From: Verrucomicrobia bacterium UBA6015
Lineage (GTDB): Bacteria > Verrucomicrobiota > Kiritimatiellia > UBA8416
DNA: 33,110 nt
NCBI GenBank assembly: GCA_002428045.1
Contig: DIZZ01000272.1
Coordinates: 1 to 33,110, forward strand
Direction: 5' to 3'
Shown here: one piece after another, positions 7,709-15,951 of the stretch
How positions within the stretch are numbered: position 1 is the stretch's first letter
Layout of the letters: each line of letters opens with the position of its first letter
Position numbers and translations under genes: made by a program
The notes under the pieces: generated by a model
Database searches by the model: none
Told to the model about the DNA's origin: nothing
Seen by the model: the letters and a program-made list of their open reading frames with translations, nothing else

Positions 7709-8475
7709 TCCAAGCCTCTCCAGCCAAGATCACCATCCGCGCCTTGCGGGTATTCCACGGGCAGGAGGAATCCCTCCGCGGGATCTCGCTCGATATTCCC
7801 GCCAACCAGGTGCTTGGGATTATCGGGCCGTCAGGGGCGGGGAAGACGACGTTCCTGCGTGCCCTGAACCGGTTGAACGACCTCGTGCCAGATATGCATG
7901 CGGAGGGACAGATCCTTCTGGACGGGAAGGACATCTATCATCCTGCGTGCGATGTGGTGGCGCTCCGCAAGCGGGTCGGCATGCTATTCGCCTTACCGGT
8001 AGCCCTGCCGATGAGCATCTACGAGAATGTGGTCTACGGTCCGCGGCTGTCGGGGGTGCGGAAAAAGACGCACCTAGACGAGGTGGTGGAGCGCAGCCTT
8101 AAGGCAGCCTTCCTTTGGGACGAGGTCAAGGATCGGCTCCGGATGTCTGGACTTCGCCTTTCCGGCGGCCAGCAGCAGCGGCTTTGCCTTGCTCGCGTCC
8201 TAGCCATGGAGGAACTCGAGGTGATTCTCTTGGATGAACCGTGCTCTGGGCTGGATCCTATCTCCACGTCCAAGATCGAGGACGCCCTCACGATCCTTAA
8301 GGAGAGATACACCATCATCCTGGTCACCAACAATACAAAGCAGGCGGCCCGTGTCGCCGACGAGACGGCATTCTTCCTGATGGGCGACATGGTGGAGTAT
8401 GGACTCACCGAGAAGATTTTCACCGTGCCCGATGATAAACGGACAAACGATTATGTGACAGGCAGGTTCGGATGA
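7705..8475 (+). CDS. pstB: PstB-type ATPase 1, lacking Q-loop Gln and switch His
   Basis: This 256-residue ABC ATPase of the PstB family is in an intact frame. Walker A (GPSGAGKTT, residues 41-49), the signature (LSGGQ, 152-156), Walker B and its Glu (LLDEP, E178) and the D-loop (SGLD) are canonical. Two motifs are not. The Q-loop, VFQ in ordinary PstB, reads LFALPVALP with A96 in place of Gln. The switch motif, VTHN in ordinary PstB, reads VTNN with N209 in place of His. Those two residues sense the nucleotide and support hydrolysis, so the ATP site built on this subunit's Walker motifs should be weak or inactive, while its signature can still complete a partner's site. Both ends overlap neighbours (ATGA). 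The following gene has the opposite pattern of loss. Decay seems unlikely given the otherwise strong conservation. Confidence 0.93.
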   Translation: MIQASPAKITIRALRVFHGQEESLRGISLDIPANQVLGIIGPSGAGKTTFLRALNRLNDLVPDMHAEGQILLDGKDIYHPACDVVALRKRVGMLFALPVALPMSIYENVVYGPRLSGVRKKTHLDEVVERSLKAAFLWDEVKDRLRMSGLRLSGGQQQRLCLARVLAMEELEVILLDEPCSGLDPISTSKIEDALTILKERYTIILVTNNTKQAARVADETAFFLMGDMVEYGLTEKIFTVPDDKRTNDYVTGRFG

Positions 8476-9233
8476 GTGCAGACCCCGTCATCAGTGTGCG
8501 TAACCTGGATTTGTTTTACGGCGAGTTCCAGGCCCTCAAACAGGTACCAATGGACGTCAAGGACCGTCATATCACGGCGCTGATCGGACCTTCCGGTTGC
8601 GGGAAATCTACCCTGCTCCGGACCTTGAACCGGATGAATGATCTCATCCCGAGCGTCCGTGTATCGGGAACCATTCTCCTGGAAGGCAAGGATATCTATC
8701 TGCCCGATACCGATGTGTGTCTGTTGCGCAAGCGGGTGGGAATGGTTTTTCAGCGCCCAAATCCGTTCCCGCTATCGATCTACGACAATGTGGCCTTCGG
8801 GTTACGTGTGGCGGGGATGCGCGACAGGAGCCGTATCGCGGAGGTTGTCCAGCGCAGCCTCACGTCCGCCGCGCTATGGGATGCGCTCAAGGATAAGCTT
8901 CATCATTCCGCCGTGGAGCTGCCGCTGGACCAGCAGCAGCGGTTGTGTGTGGCAAGACTCCTGGCCGTGGAGCCCGAGGTGATCCTGATGGATGAACCCT
9001 GCTCAGCGCTGGATCCGATCGCTACGTCCCGAATCGAGGAGCTAATGCTGGACCTCAAGGCCAAGTACACGATCGTGATCGTGACGCACAACATGCAGCA
9101 AGCGGCCCGCATCTCGGACTATTCAGGGTACATGCTGCTTGGCGAGATGATAGAATTCGGGAAGACGTCCGGGTTATTCATCAGTCCGAAGGATAAACGG
9201 ACGCAGGATTATGTCAGCGGAAGATACGGGTAA
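8472..9233 (+). CDS. pstB: PstB-type ATPase 2, with degenerate ABC signature
   Basis: This 253-residue second PstB-family ATPase overlaps the first by ATGA at 8472-8475. Walker A (GPSGCGKST, residues 39-47), the Q-loop (VFQRPNPFP, Q94), Walker B (LMDEP, E175), the D-loop (SALD) and the switch (VTHN, H206) are all canonical. The signature, LSGGQ in ordinary PstB, reads LPLDQ at residues 150-154, so Ser and both Gly are lost while the following QQRLCVAR is kept. The signature normally contacts the gamma phosphate bound to the partner subunit. This protein can therefore supply a complete catalytic face but cannot complete its partner's site, so a homodimer should be poor. Paired with the upstream PstB it would form one complete and one degenerate site. 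It would power phosphate import through PstC-PstA. Confidence 0.93.
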   Translation: MSADPVISVRNLDLFYGEFQALKQVPMDVKDRHITALIGPSGCGKSTLLRTLNRMNDLIPSVRVSGTILLEGKDIYLPDTDVCLLRKRVGMVFQRPNPFPLSIYDNVAFGLRVAGMRDRSRIAEVVQRSLTSAALWDALKDKLHHSAVELPLDQQQRLCVARLLAVEPEVILMDEPCSALDPIATSRIEELMLDLKAKYTIVIVTHNMQQAARISDYSGYMLLGEMIEFGKTSGLFISPKDKRTQDYVSGRYG

Positions 9234-9250
9234 GCGTCAGGGAGAAATCA

Positions 9251-9919
9251 ATGATGGAACGTCATTTTGATGAAAATCTACAGGCACTGAAATATCAACT
9301 GATGAAGATGAGTGCGCTCGCTGAGGTCATGATTTCCGATGCGATCAAGGCGGTGGTCGACCGCAATGAAGAGGTGATCCCGGCAGTTTATGAGCGCGAG
9401 GAGCTGGTGAATCAAATGCAGGTGGAGATTGACGAGACCTGCCTGACGCAGATTGCGTTGCATCAGCCAGCGGCCGGTGACCTCCGTTTCATCATGGGAG
9501 CGGCCAAGGCAAACGCCGATCTGGAGCGCTTGGCGGATGAAGCCATCAATATCGTCAAGCGCGCCAAGACGCTACTCACGGAGCCGCCTCTGAAGCCGTT
9601 TATAATTATCCCCGAGATGGCTATGATTGCCAGGGGAATGGTGCGCGACAGCCTGCATGCCTTCGTGAATCGGAATGCGAACCTGGCTCGTGAAGTCATG
9701 TTCCGTGATGACCGGCTGGACGCCTTGAAAACCGCGATCGCAGCGGAATTGACGGATTGCATGACGATGGAGTCGTCCGCCGTATCTCGGGCACTGAACC
9801 TCCTGTTGGTCTCGCGCTACTTGGAGCGTATCGGCGATCACGCCACGAATATTGCCGAGATCAGCATCTTCGTGGTCGAAGGCCGTGATGTGAGACATCA
9901 CGCCGATAGAAAGCCATAA
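9251..9919 (+). CDS. phoU: Phosphate transport regulator PhoU
   Basis: PhoU is a cytoplasmic metal-binding helical protein that links the state of the Pst transporter to phosphate signalling and limits uptake. At 222 residues this one has the usual two repeats of a three-helix bundle. Each carries the metal-ligand pattern: DLERLADEAINI near residue 93 and YLERIGDHATNI near residue 195. GGAG lies six bases before the ATG at 9251. It closes the pst operon, 17 bases after the second pstB. No phoB/phoR-type regulator or sensor is in the window, so its signalling partner is elsewhere or different. An in-frame second ATG directly follows the first; either could be used. Confidence 0.95.
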   Translation: MMERHFDENLQALKYQLMKMSALAEVMISDAIKAVVDRNEEVIPAVYEREELVNQMQVEIDETCLTQIALHQPAAGDLRFIMGAAKANADLERLADEAINIVKRAKTLLTEPPLKPFIIIPEMAMIARGMVRDSLHAFVNRNANLAREVMFRDDRLDALKTAIAAELTDCMTMESSAVSRALNLLLVSRYLERIGDHATNIAEISIFVVEGRDVRHHADRKP

Positions 9920-10039
9920 TCCGAACGACATTGGCAAGTTGGTGGTTCCGCTTCGGGGAGAAGATCGCCCCTGCCATTTCCACGCCCAACGGATATAGCA
10001 GAACCCGCCGCGACGGCGAAAAGAAGGAAAGCAAAAAGC

Positions 10040-10068
10040 TTGTAAGGGGGTTGGCTGGCGGATAGAAT
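10040..10068 (+). promoter_or_regulatory. Candidate promoter upstream of hom
   Basis: TTGTAA (10040-10045) and TAGAAT (10063-10068), spaced by 17 bases, match 4 and 5 of 6 consensus positions. They lie 53 bases ahead of the hom start codon, within the 200-base gap after phoU. I see no recognisable lysine or threonine riboswitch or leader peptide there. Confidence 0.35.
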
Positions 10069-10121
10069 CAGTGATTTTATAGGTGTTTGTGTTCAGCGTT
10101 GGTAATCATGGGGTAGTGCGA

Positions 10122-11414
10122 ATGAAAGAAATCGGAGTAGGACTGCTGGGGTTCGGAACCGTCGGTGCCGGTGTGGTGGAAGGCTTGCAGCGCAACGGGG
10201 ATATACTAGCCAAGCGGCTGGGGGTGCGCCTGGTGCTGCGGCGGATCGCCGATCTGGACATCACCAGTGACCGGGGGGTCAAGGTGGATCCCGCCTTGCT
10301 GACGACGGATGCCGCCGCCCTGATTGATTCGCCGGATGTGGATGTGGTGGTGGAGCTGATCGGCGGTACCGGCATCGCGAAGACGCTGGTGATGCGGGCA
10401 CTGGCCGCTGGCAAACCGGTGGTCACCGCCAACAAGAAGCTGCTGGCCGAATATGGTGCGGAACTTTATGCATTGGCGGCCAAACAGGGGGCCGACCTTT
10501 ATTTCGGAGCGAGCGTGGGCGGTGCCATCCCGATCATCCGGGCCTTGCGCGAGGCGCTTTGCGCCAATGCCATCCTCGGGATCCAGGGCATCTTGAATGG
10601 CACCTGCAACTATATCCTGACCCGGATGGAGAACGAAGGGCTTGATTTCAATACCGTGCTGGGGGATGCGCAGCGCCTCGGGTTTGCCGAAGCCGATCCC
10701 GGACTGGACATCGACGGGTTTGATACGGCGCACAAGGCGGTGATCCTGGCGTCGCTGGCGTACGGGGCTCCCGTTGATCTGAAAAAGGTGTATATCGAGG
10801 GTATCCGCGGACTGGAAAAGGTCGATAACGATTATGCGGCCGGCTTCGGATACCGCATCAAGCTGCTGGCGACCATCTGCCGCGAGGGCGATGCGCTGGA
10901 CGTACGGGTGCATCCGACGCTGGTCCCGATCGATGATGTGCTGGCTTCGGTCAGCGGGGTGTTCAATGCGGTCATGGTGGAATCCGACCTGGCAGGCAAG
11001 ACCCTCTATTATGGCCGCGGGGCCGGACGGCTGCCGACGGCCAGCACCGTGCTTGGTGATGTGGCCGACGTGGCCCGCAACCTGGCCAAGGACGCCTCGC
11101 TACGGGTGCCGGCCCTGCCACCCACAGGCGAGACCCTGCCGATCAAGCCGATCGCCGAGATCCACTCGCGCTACTATCTGCGCCTGTGCGTCCTCGACCA
11201 ACCCGGTGTGCTTGCACAGGTCACGGGCATCCTGGGGAATCGCGGGATCAGCATCGAGTCCGTGCTGCAGAAGGGCACGACCAACGAGGGACGGTCCGCC
11301 GTGGTGATCATGACGCATAAGGCGCTCGAGGCCGATATGAATGCAGCCTTGACCGGCATTAACGCCTTGCCAGCGATTTGTGCGCCAACCGTAAGACTGC
11401 GGGTAGCAGGCTGA
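10122..11414 (+). CDS. hom: Homoserine dehydrogenase
   Basis: This enzyme reduces aspartate semialdehyde to homoserine with NAD(P)H, the entry to threonine and methionine. The 430-residue monofunctional protein has the nucleotide-binding glycine pattern (GLLGFGTVGAG, residues 7-17), the catalytic-region motifs TANKKLLA and GILNGTCNYIL, and a C-terminal ACT domain beginning near YLRLCVLDQPGVLAQVTG that usually binds threonine for feedback inhibition. The ATG at 10122 gives the normal N-terminus; a GTG at 10083 would add 13 residues with no family match. The ribosome-binding site is weak (GGGG ahead of GTGCGA). It is followed after 26 bases by lysC and then cimA, an order that groups the aspartate pathway with isoleucine precursor supply. 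Confidence 0.95.
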   Translation: MKEIGVGLLGFGTVGAGVVEGLQRNGDILAKRLGVRLVLRRIADLDITSDRGVKVDPALLTTDAAALIDSPDVDVVVELIGGTGIAKTLVMRALAAGKPVVTANKKLLAEYGAELYALAAKQGADLYFGASVGGAIPIIRALREALCANAILGIQGILNGTCNYILTRMENEGLDFNTVLGDAQRLGFAEADPGLDIDGFDTAHKAVILASLAYGAPVDLKKVYIEGIRGLEKVDNDYAAGFGYRIKLLATICREGDALDVRVHPTLVPIDDVLASVSGVFNAVMVESDLAGKTLYYGRGAGRLPTASTVLGDVADVARNLAKDASLRVPALPPTGETLPIKPIAEIHSRYYLRLCVLDQPGVLAQVTGILGNRGISIESVLQKGTTNEGRSAVVIMTHKALEADMNAALTGINALPAICAPTVRLRVAG

Positions 11415-11440
11415 TTTAATGGTGAAGAGGGAGATTACCG

Positions 11441-12793
11441 ATGAAAGTATGTAAATTTGGCGGAAGTTCAGTGGCGGATGCAAAGCAGATCGGGAAAGTG
11501 TGCGATATTGTGGCGTCCGACCCGCAGCGCCGGATCGTCGTGGTGTCGGCACCGGGGAAACGATCCAAGGATGACATCAAGGTCACCGACCTGCTGATCC
11601 GTTGCGCCGAGACCCGGCTTAACGGCGGCGACGTGGAGGAACCGCTCAAGAAAGTGATCGACCGGTTTGCCCTGATCTGCAATGAACTGGGCGTGACCGA
11701 CAACACGATGGCGTCCATCGAACGCTCGCTTTGCCAGACCGTCCTGGGCTCGACGACCCATGCAGGCCGGTACATGGATGCCGTCAAGGCGGCGGGCGAG
11801 GACAATTGTGCCCGGCTGATGGCCGGGGAATTGCGGCGGCGCGGCCACGACGCGCAGTATGTCAACCCGGGGGACGCCGGCCTGCTGCTCAGCGATGAGT
11901 ATGGCCATGCCCGCCTGCTACCCGATGCCTACGAGAAGCTTTCGGTGTCGCTTGCCGCGATTAAGGGACTGATTGTCTTCCCCGGCTTTTTCGGCTACAC
12001 GCCCGAAGGCGATGTCGTGACGTTTTCGCGCGGCGGATCCGACGTGACCGGCTCGATCCTGGCAGCGGCCGTCGGGGCGGAAGTCTATGAGAACTTCACG
12101 GATGTGGACGCGGTCTTCTCGGCCGATCCCCGACTCGTGGAGAATGCGAAGCCCGTCAAGGAGATCACCTACCGCGAGATGCGCGAGCTCTCGTATGCCG
12201 GTTTCGGCGTGCTGCATGATGAGGCGATCATCCCGGCCGTGCGGGCAGGCATCCCGATCTGCATCAAGAACACCAATGCGCCGCAGGCCCCCGGAACGCT
12301 GATCGTCCCCGAGCATCGCCAGGACAGCAGCCGCGTCGTGGGCATTGCCGCCAGTGGTGGATTCTGCACGGTGTATGTCAGCAAGTACCTGATGAACCGC
12401 GAGATCGGGTTCGGTCGACGCTTGCTGCAGATTTTCGAGGACGAGGGCGTGTCCTACGAACATACCCCCTCGGGGATCGACAACATGTCCGTCATCCTGC
12501 GCGAGGATCGTTTCTCCCCCGACACGGAACAGGTGGTCTGCAAGCGGATCCTCGATGAGCTGGAGGCCGATGATGTGTCGGTCGAGCGCGGCCTGGCCCT
12601 GATCATGATCGTTGGCGAAGGCATGCGCAGAACCGTCGGTTTTGCGCGCAAGGCCACCAAGGCATTCGCCGAGGCGGAGGTCAATATCGAGATGATGAAC
12701 CAGGGATCGTCGGAAATCAGCATCATGTTCGGCGTCAAGGCGGAGGATTCATCCCGTGCCCTCCAGTACTTGCACAAGGAATTCTTTGATTAA
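11441..12793 (+). CDS. lysC: Aspartate kinase
   Basis: This enzyme phosphorylates aspartate with ATP, the first step to lysine, threonine and methionine. The 450-residue monofunctional enzyme opens with the substrate-binding motif KFGGSS (residues 5-10). It carries the kinase-domain segment FSRGGSDVTGSILA near residue 196 and ends in two ACT domains, which in this family mediate inhibition by lysine or threonine. AGAGGGAG precedes the ATG. It lies between hom and cimA, nine bases before cimA's start. The length matches the 450-residue class rather than the shorter alpha/beta class that has an internal start. Which amino acid inhibits it cannot be read from sequence. Confidence 0.95.
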   Translation: MKVCKFGGSSVADAKQIGKVCDIVASDPQRRIVVVSAPGKRSKDDIKVTDLLIRCAETRLNGGDVEEPLKKVIDRFALICNELGVTDNTMASIERSLCQTVLGSTTHAGRYMDAVKAAGEDNCARLMAGELRRRGHDAQYVNPGDAGLLLSDEYGHARLLPDAYEKLSVSLAAIKGLIVFPGFFGYTPEGDVVTFSRGGSDVTGSILAAAVGAEVYENFTDVDAVFSADPRLVENAKPVKEITYREMRELSYAGFGVLHDEAIIPAVRAGIPICIKNTNAPQAPGTLIVPEHRQDSSRVVGIAASGGFCTVYVSKYLMNREIGFGRRLLQIFEDEGVSYEHTPSGIDNMSVILREDRFSPDTEQVVCKRILDELEADDVSVERGLALIMIVGEGMRRTVGFARKATKAFAEAEVNIEMMNQGSSEISIMFGVKAEDSSRALQYLHKEFFD

Positions 12794-12802
12794 GAGGTGT
12801 TG

Positions 12803-14410
12803 ATGAAGAAGATGAAGGTGGCGATCTACGATACCACGCTGCGCGATGGGTCCCAGGCCGAGGGGGTTTCCTTCTCCTCGGTGGGCAAACTTCTGCTCGC
12901 CCGCCGGCTTGATCAGTTCGGTGTTGATTATATCGAGGGCGGTTTCCCCGGATCCAATCCGAAGGATATGGCCTTCTTCGAGGCGGTGCAGAAGGAGTCG
13001 TTCAAGCATGCCAAGATTGCCGCCTTCGGCAGCACCCGGCGGGTGAAGACCTCCGTCAAGGAGGATCCGATCGTGCAGGGGCTCATCCAGGCCAATACAC
13101 CGGTCGTGACGATCTATGGCAAGTCGTGGAAATTGCATGTCAAGGATGTGCTGCGGACGACACCCGCCGAGAACCTGGCGATGGTCGCTGACACGGTGGA
13201 ATTCCTGAAGGCGGCGGGCAAGGAAGTGATCTTTGATGCCGAGCATTTCTTTGACGGATTCAAGAACGATCCGGACTATGCCATGCAGGTACTGGCAGCG
13301 GCGGCAACGGCAGGCGCCGATGCACTGGTGCTGTGCGACACCAACGGCGGCTGCCTGCCGCATGAGATCGCGGCGATCACCGGCACGGTGACCGCCGCCG
13401 TGAAGACCGCCGTGGGGATCCATCCGCATAACGATGCCGGCACGGCGGTGGCCAATGCCCTGGAGGCGGTACGGTCTGGCGCGGTGCATGTGCAGGGCAC
13501 TATGAACGGCTACGGCGAACGCTGCGGCAATGCCAACCTGATCACGATCATCGCGGGCTTGCAGCTCAAGATGGGGATCCATTGCATCGATCCCCGCCAC
13601 CTGAAACACTTGCGGGACCTGTCGCTCTTTGTCGATGACCTGATCAACCTGCGCAGCGATATCCGCGCCCCGTATGTGGGCCAGAGCGCCTTCGGCCATA
13701 AGGGCGGGGCGCATGTAAATGCCGTCCAGAAGAATCCCGAAACCTTCGAGCATATCCATCCGGAAACGGTCGGCAACGAGCGCCACATCCTGGTGTCGGA
13801 ACTCTCCGGCGGCAGCAGCGTCCTGATCAAGGCGCAAGAGGTCTGCGGCGAAGCGGCAACCAAGGAGGAAACCGCAGCCATCCTCAAGGAGCTAAAAGCG
13901 CTGGAACATAAGGGTTACGCCTTTGAATCGGCCGATGCCTCGTTCCGTATCCTGGTGCAGAAGGTGCTCAAGAAACACAAGCCATTCTTTGAACTGGATG
14001 GATTCCGCGTGATTATCGAGAAGAACGGCAAGGATGCACCCTGCGTATCCGAAGCCACGGTCAAGCTGCGGACCAACGGTCAGGTGACGCATACGGTGGC
14101 GGAAGGCGACGGCCCGGTTAACGCACTGGATCGGGCGCTGCGCAAGGCCCTGAGCCCGCTCTATCCCGCGATTGCCAATGTGCAGCTCGTCGACTTCCGT
14201 GTACGCATCCTCGACCCGCAGGAGGCGACGGCCGCCATCACCCGCGTGCAGATCGAATCCGGCGACGGCAAGAGCACCTGGGGCACCGTAGGCGTCTCGG
14301 GGAACATCATCGAGGCCTCCTGGGAGGCGCTGGTGGATAGTGTGGAATATAAATTGTTCGAGGATGAGGCCAGGAAAACCGCCAGGCGAAAAACCGCCGG
14401 AAGGAAATAA
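12803..14410 (+). CDS. cimA: (R)-citramalate synthase
   Basis: CimA condenses pyruvate with acetyl-CoA to (R)-citramalate, giving isoleucine precursor 2-oxobutanoate without threonine deaminase. The 535-residue protein has the HMGL-like barrel with the catalytic DTTLRDG near residue 10 and the metal ligands HPHND (H207 and H209). Its C-terminal half is the LeuA-type dimerisation and allosteric domain that normally senses isoleucine. The N-terminal GSQAEGVSFS and YIEGGFPGSNPKD are typical of the citramalate group rather than 2-isopropylmalate synthase. The ATG at 12803 has AGAGG just ahead; a GTG at 12797 is also possible. The last 15 residues form a strongly basic tail (ARRKTAGRK). A LeuA-type activity cannot be fully excluded, but the lysC neighbour and sequence favour CimA. 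Confidence 0.9.
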   Translation: MKKMKVAIYDTTLRDGSQAEGVSFSSVGKLLLARRLDQFGVDYIEGGFPGSNPKDMAFFEAVQKESFKHAKIAAFGSTRRVKTSVKEDPIVQGLIQANTPVVTIYGKSWKLHVKDVLRTTPAENLAMVADTVEFLKAAGKEVIFDAEHFFDGFKNDPDYAMQVLAAAATAGADALVLCDTNGGCLPHEIAAITGTVTAAVKTAVGIHPHNDAGTAVANALEAVRSGAVHVQGTMNGYGERCGNANLITIIAGLQLKMGIHCIDPRHLKHLRDLSLFVDDLINLRSDIRAPYVGQSAFGHKGGAHVNAVQKNPETFEHIHPETVGNERHILVSELSGGSSVLIKAQEVCGEAATKEETAAILKELKALEHKGYAFESADASFRILVQKVLKKHKPFFELDGFRVIIEKNGKDAPCVSEATVKLRTNGQVTHTVAEGDGPVNALDRALRKALSPLYPAIANVQLVDFRVRILDPQEATAAITRVQIESGDGKSTWGTVGVSGNIIEASWEALVDSVEYKLFEDEARKTARRKTAGRK

Positions 14411-14412
14411 CC

Positions 14413-14817
14413 ATGCGAACCGTGACTGTTGCATTTCCCGGTGGGAAGAAGGTGGATGCCCAAGTCGAAGGGTTCACCGTCAAGACCGATCAGCGCCTGG
14501 CGCATGGCGGCGAGCAGACCGCGCCCAATCCGTTCGATTATTTCTTTGTCTCGCTGGCGACCTGTGCTGGCATATCGGCACTGGACTACTGTCAGCAAAA
14601 TAACCTTTCCACTGACGGTCTGGCGGTTACACTCAAGGCGCATCGGCATCCGAGCCAGCCCCGTTATGACCGGATCGTAACGGAAGTCACCCTGCCGCGC
14701 GGCCTGACCGAGACGCAACAGAAGGCCCTACTGGCGGAGGTAGAGGACTGTACCGTGAAGCGGCATATCCTGACGCCCCCTCGGTTCGATCTGGTCTGCA
14801 TCCCCTCCGATTCCTGA
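14413..14817 (+). CDS. OsmC/Ohr-family peroxide-reducing protein
   Basis: This 134-residue cytoplasmic protein belongs to the OsmC family, whose members reduce organic peroxides with two cysteines. The likely pair is C51 (in LATCAG) and C113 (in EDCTVKRH), at the spacing expected of the family; a third cysteine, C60, is present. The pattern APNPFDYFFVSLATC is the usual lead into the first active-site helix. The gene begins two bases after the cimA stop, with AAGGAAAT ahead, and the membrane-protein gene follows four bases later, so all are probably one transcript. OsmC, Ohr and YhfA subgroups are not separable here; the short length and the lead motif resemble the YhfA group. Confidence 0.85.
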   Translation: MRTVTVAFPGGKKVDAQVEGFTVKTDQRLAHGGEQTAPNPFDYFFVSLATCAGISALDYCQQNNLSTDGLAVTLKAHRHPSQPRYDRIVTEVTLPRGLTETQQKALLAEVEDCTVKRHILTPPRFDLVCIPSDS

Positions 14818-14821
14818 TCTT

Positions 14822-15877
14822 ATGTATGTTCACTTCCTCATGCTGGTCGCTGGCGCACTGCTTGTTTATGCGGCCGTCCTGTCGGCTCATGCAATGCGGC
14901 ACCGGTTCGGCCCGGTTCATTTTTACGCGCTGATGGGCGGCTTGGCGGCCATCGTTTCGTGGGTCAGTGATGCCGGGGTGCAATTGAACATGGGCTGGGT
15001 CACGTTCAATATCGGCTCCACCATCTTTTACACCGCCTTGATGCTGGGCGTCTTCGTCATTTACGCTTTCGAGGGACCTCGCATTACCCAGGCGTTGATT
15101 TTCGCAGTCTCCAGTGTCCTGGTGGTTATGCCGGTCACGGCCCTGCTGCTACATGGTCAAAACAACCTGCTGGGCCATGCCCCGCTGGCGTTCATCCCCA
15201 TGCCGGATTGGCGGATCAACCTAGCCTCGGTAACCACCACGTTGCTTGATCTGGTCTTCCTGTGTGTGGTCTGGGAGTTCCTCGGCACCCCGGCCTTGAG
15301 AATCAAACTACACGTGCGCACCTTCCTGACGCTACTGGGGGTCATGTGGATTGACGTGGTCCTCTTCACCACCGGTGCCTTCTGGGGAAGCCCGGCCTTC
15401 TCCGGTATCATGGCTGGCTCCCTGCTGAGCCGGTTCATGATCACCCTGCTGGCGTTCCCGATGCTATATGCCTACATCCACCAGCAGAGCCGCCGTCCTG
15501 ACGTCAATATGGCCAACCGTCCGATCCTTGCCATTCTACGGCAGATGGCCGATATCAGCGAGGAGCTGAGCCAGGCACAGCAGGAAATCGCCCGCCGGAA
15601 GACGGCAGAGGAGGCGTTGCAGCAGGCGCTGTCCGATGTCAAGACGCTGCGTGGGTTCATTCCCATCTGTGCAGGCTGCAAGAAAGTGCGCGATGACAAG
15701 GGCTACTGGGAGCAGATCGAGAGTTATGTCCGGCGGCATTCGGAAGCACAGTTCAGTCACGGCCTCTGCCCGGATTGCATCAAAACCTATTATCCGCTGC
15801 TGCATCCGCACCACCCAGCCCCTACCCCACCCGCCACCCCCAGCCCCGACGAGATCAACCGGGAAAGTGCGATGTAG
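14822..15877 (+). CDS. Seven-segment membrane protein with coiled coil and four-cysteine C-terminal module
   Basis: This 351-residue protein has about seven hydrophobic segments in residues 1-220, then a charged heptad-rich helix (about 237-275), then a compact tail with two CxxC pairs (C283/C286 and C316/C319). The tail contains the segment DDKGYWEQIESYV, a module often found at the C-terminus of PAS- or receiver-containing signalling proteins. It probably folds around a metal, perhaps zinc. No kinase, cyclase or phosphodiesterase domain is present, so the protein may sense something at the membrane and act through the cysteine module by partner binding. The ATG at 14822 lies four bases after the OsmC stop with no clear ribosome-binding site, which suggests reinitiation. 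The C-terminal 30 residues are proline-rich. The function is unknown; the N-terminal part has only faint likeness to integral-membrane sensor or transporter domains. Confidence 0.75.
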   Translation: MYVHFLMLVAGALLVYAAVLSAHAMRHRFGPVHFYALMGGLAAIVSWVSDAGVQLNMGWVTFNIGSTIFYTALMLGVFVIYAFEGPRITQALIFAVSSVLVVMPVTALLLHGQNNLLGHAPLAFIPMPDWRINLASVTTTLLDLVFLCVVWEFLGTPALRIKLHVRTFLTLLGVMWIDVVLFTTGAFWGSPAFSGIMAGSLLSRFMITLLAFPMLYAYIHQQSRRPDVNMANRPILAILRQMADISEELSQAQQEIARRKTAEEALQQALSDVKTLRGFIPICAGCKKVRDDKGYWEQIESYVRRHSEAQFSHGLCPDCIKTYYPLLHPHHPAPTPPATPSPDEINRESAM

Positions 15878-15951
15878 GTGCGCTGCCCCCTCATGACGCG
15901 ACTCAATCAGTGGGATTTCCAAGGGAAAGGCATTTGGTCAATCCAGACCTT

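Noticed and set aside
7705..8475. PstB1 as a decaying pseudogene
   Set aside because: The frame is intact, Walker A, Walker B, signature and D-loop are perfect, both ends overlap neighbours, and the losses are exactly complementary to those in the next gene.
9920..10121. Lysine riboswitch or leader peptide ahead of hom
   Set aside because: No recognisable riboswitch core or run of Thr, Ile or Lys codons in a short frame was seen; only a promoter-like pair was noted.
12749..13837. Long open frame antisense to cimA (362 codons)
   Set aside because: It lies opposite a clearly real gene and its His/Arg/Gly-rich composition is typical of the antisense of GC-rich coding sequence.
15878..15951. 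Bidirectional terminator between convergent genes
   Set aside because: Only a four-pair GGTC/GACC hairpin is present, too weak to call.
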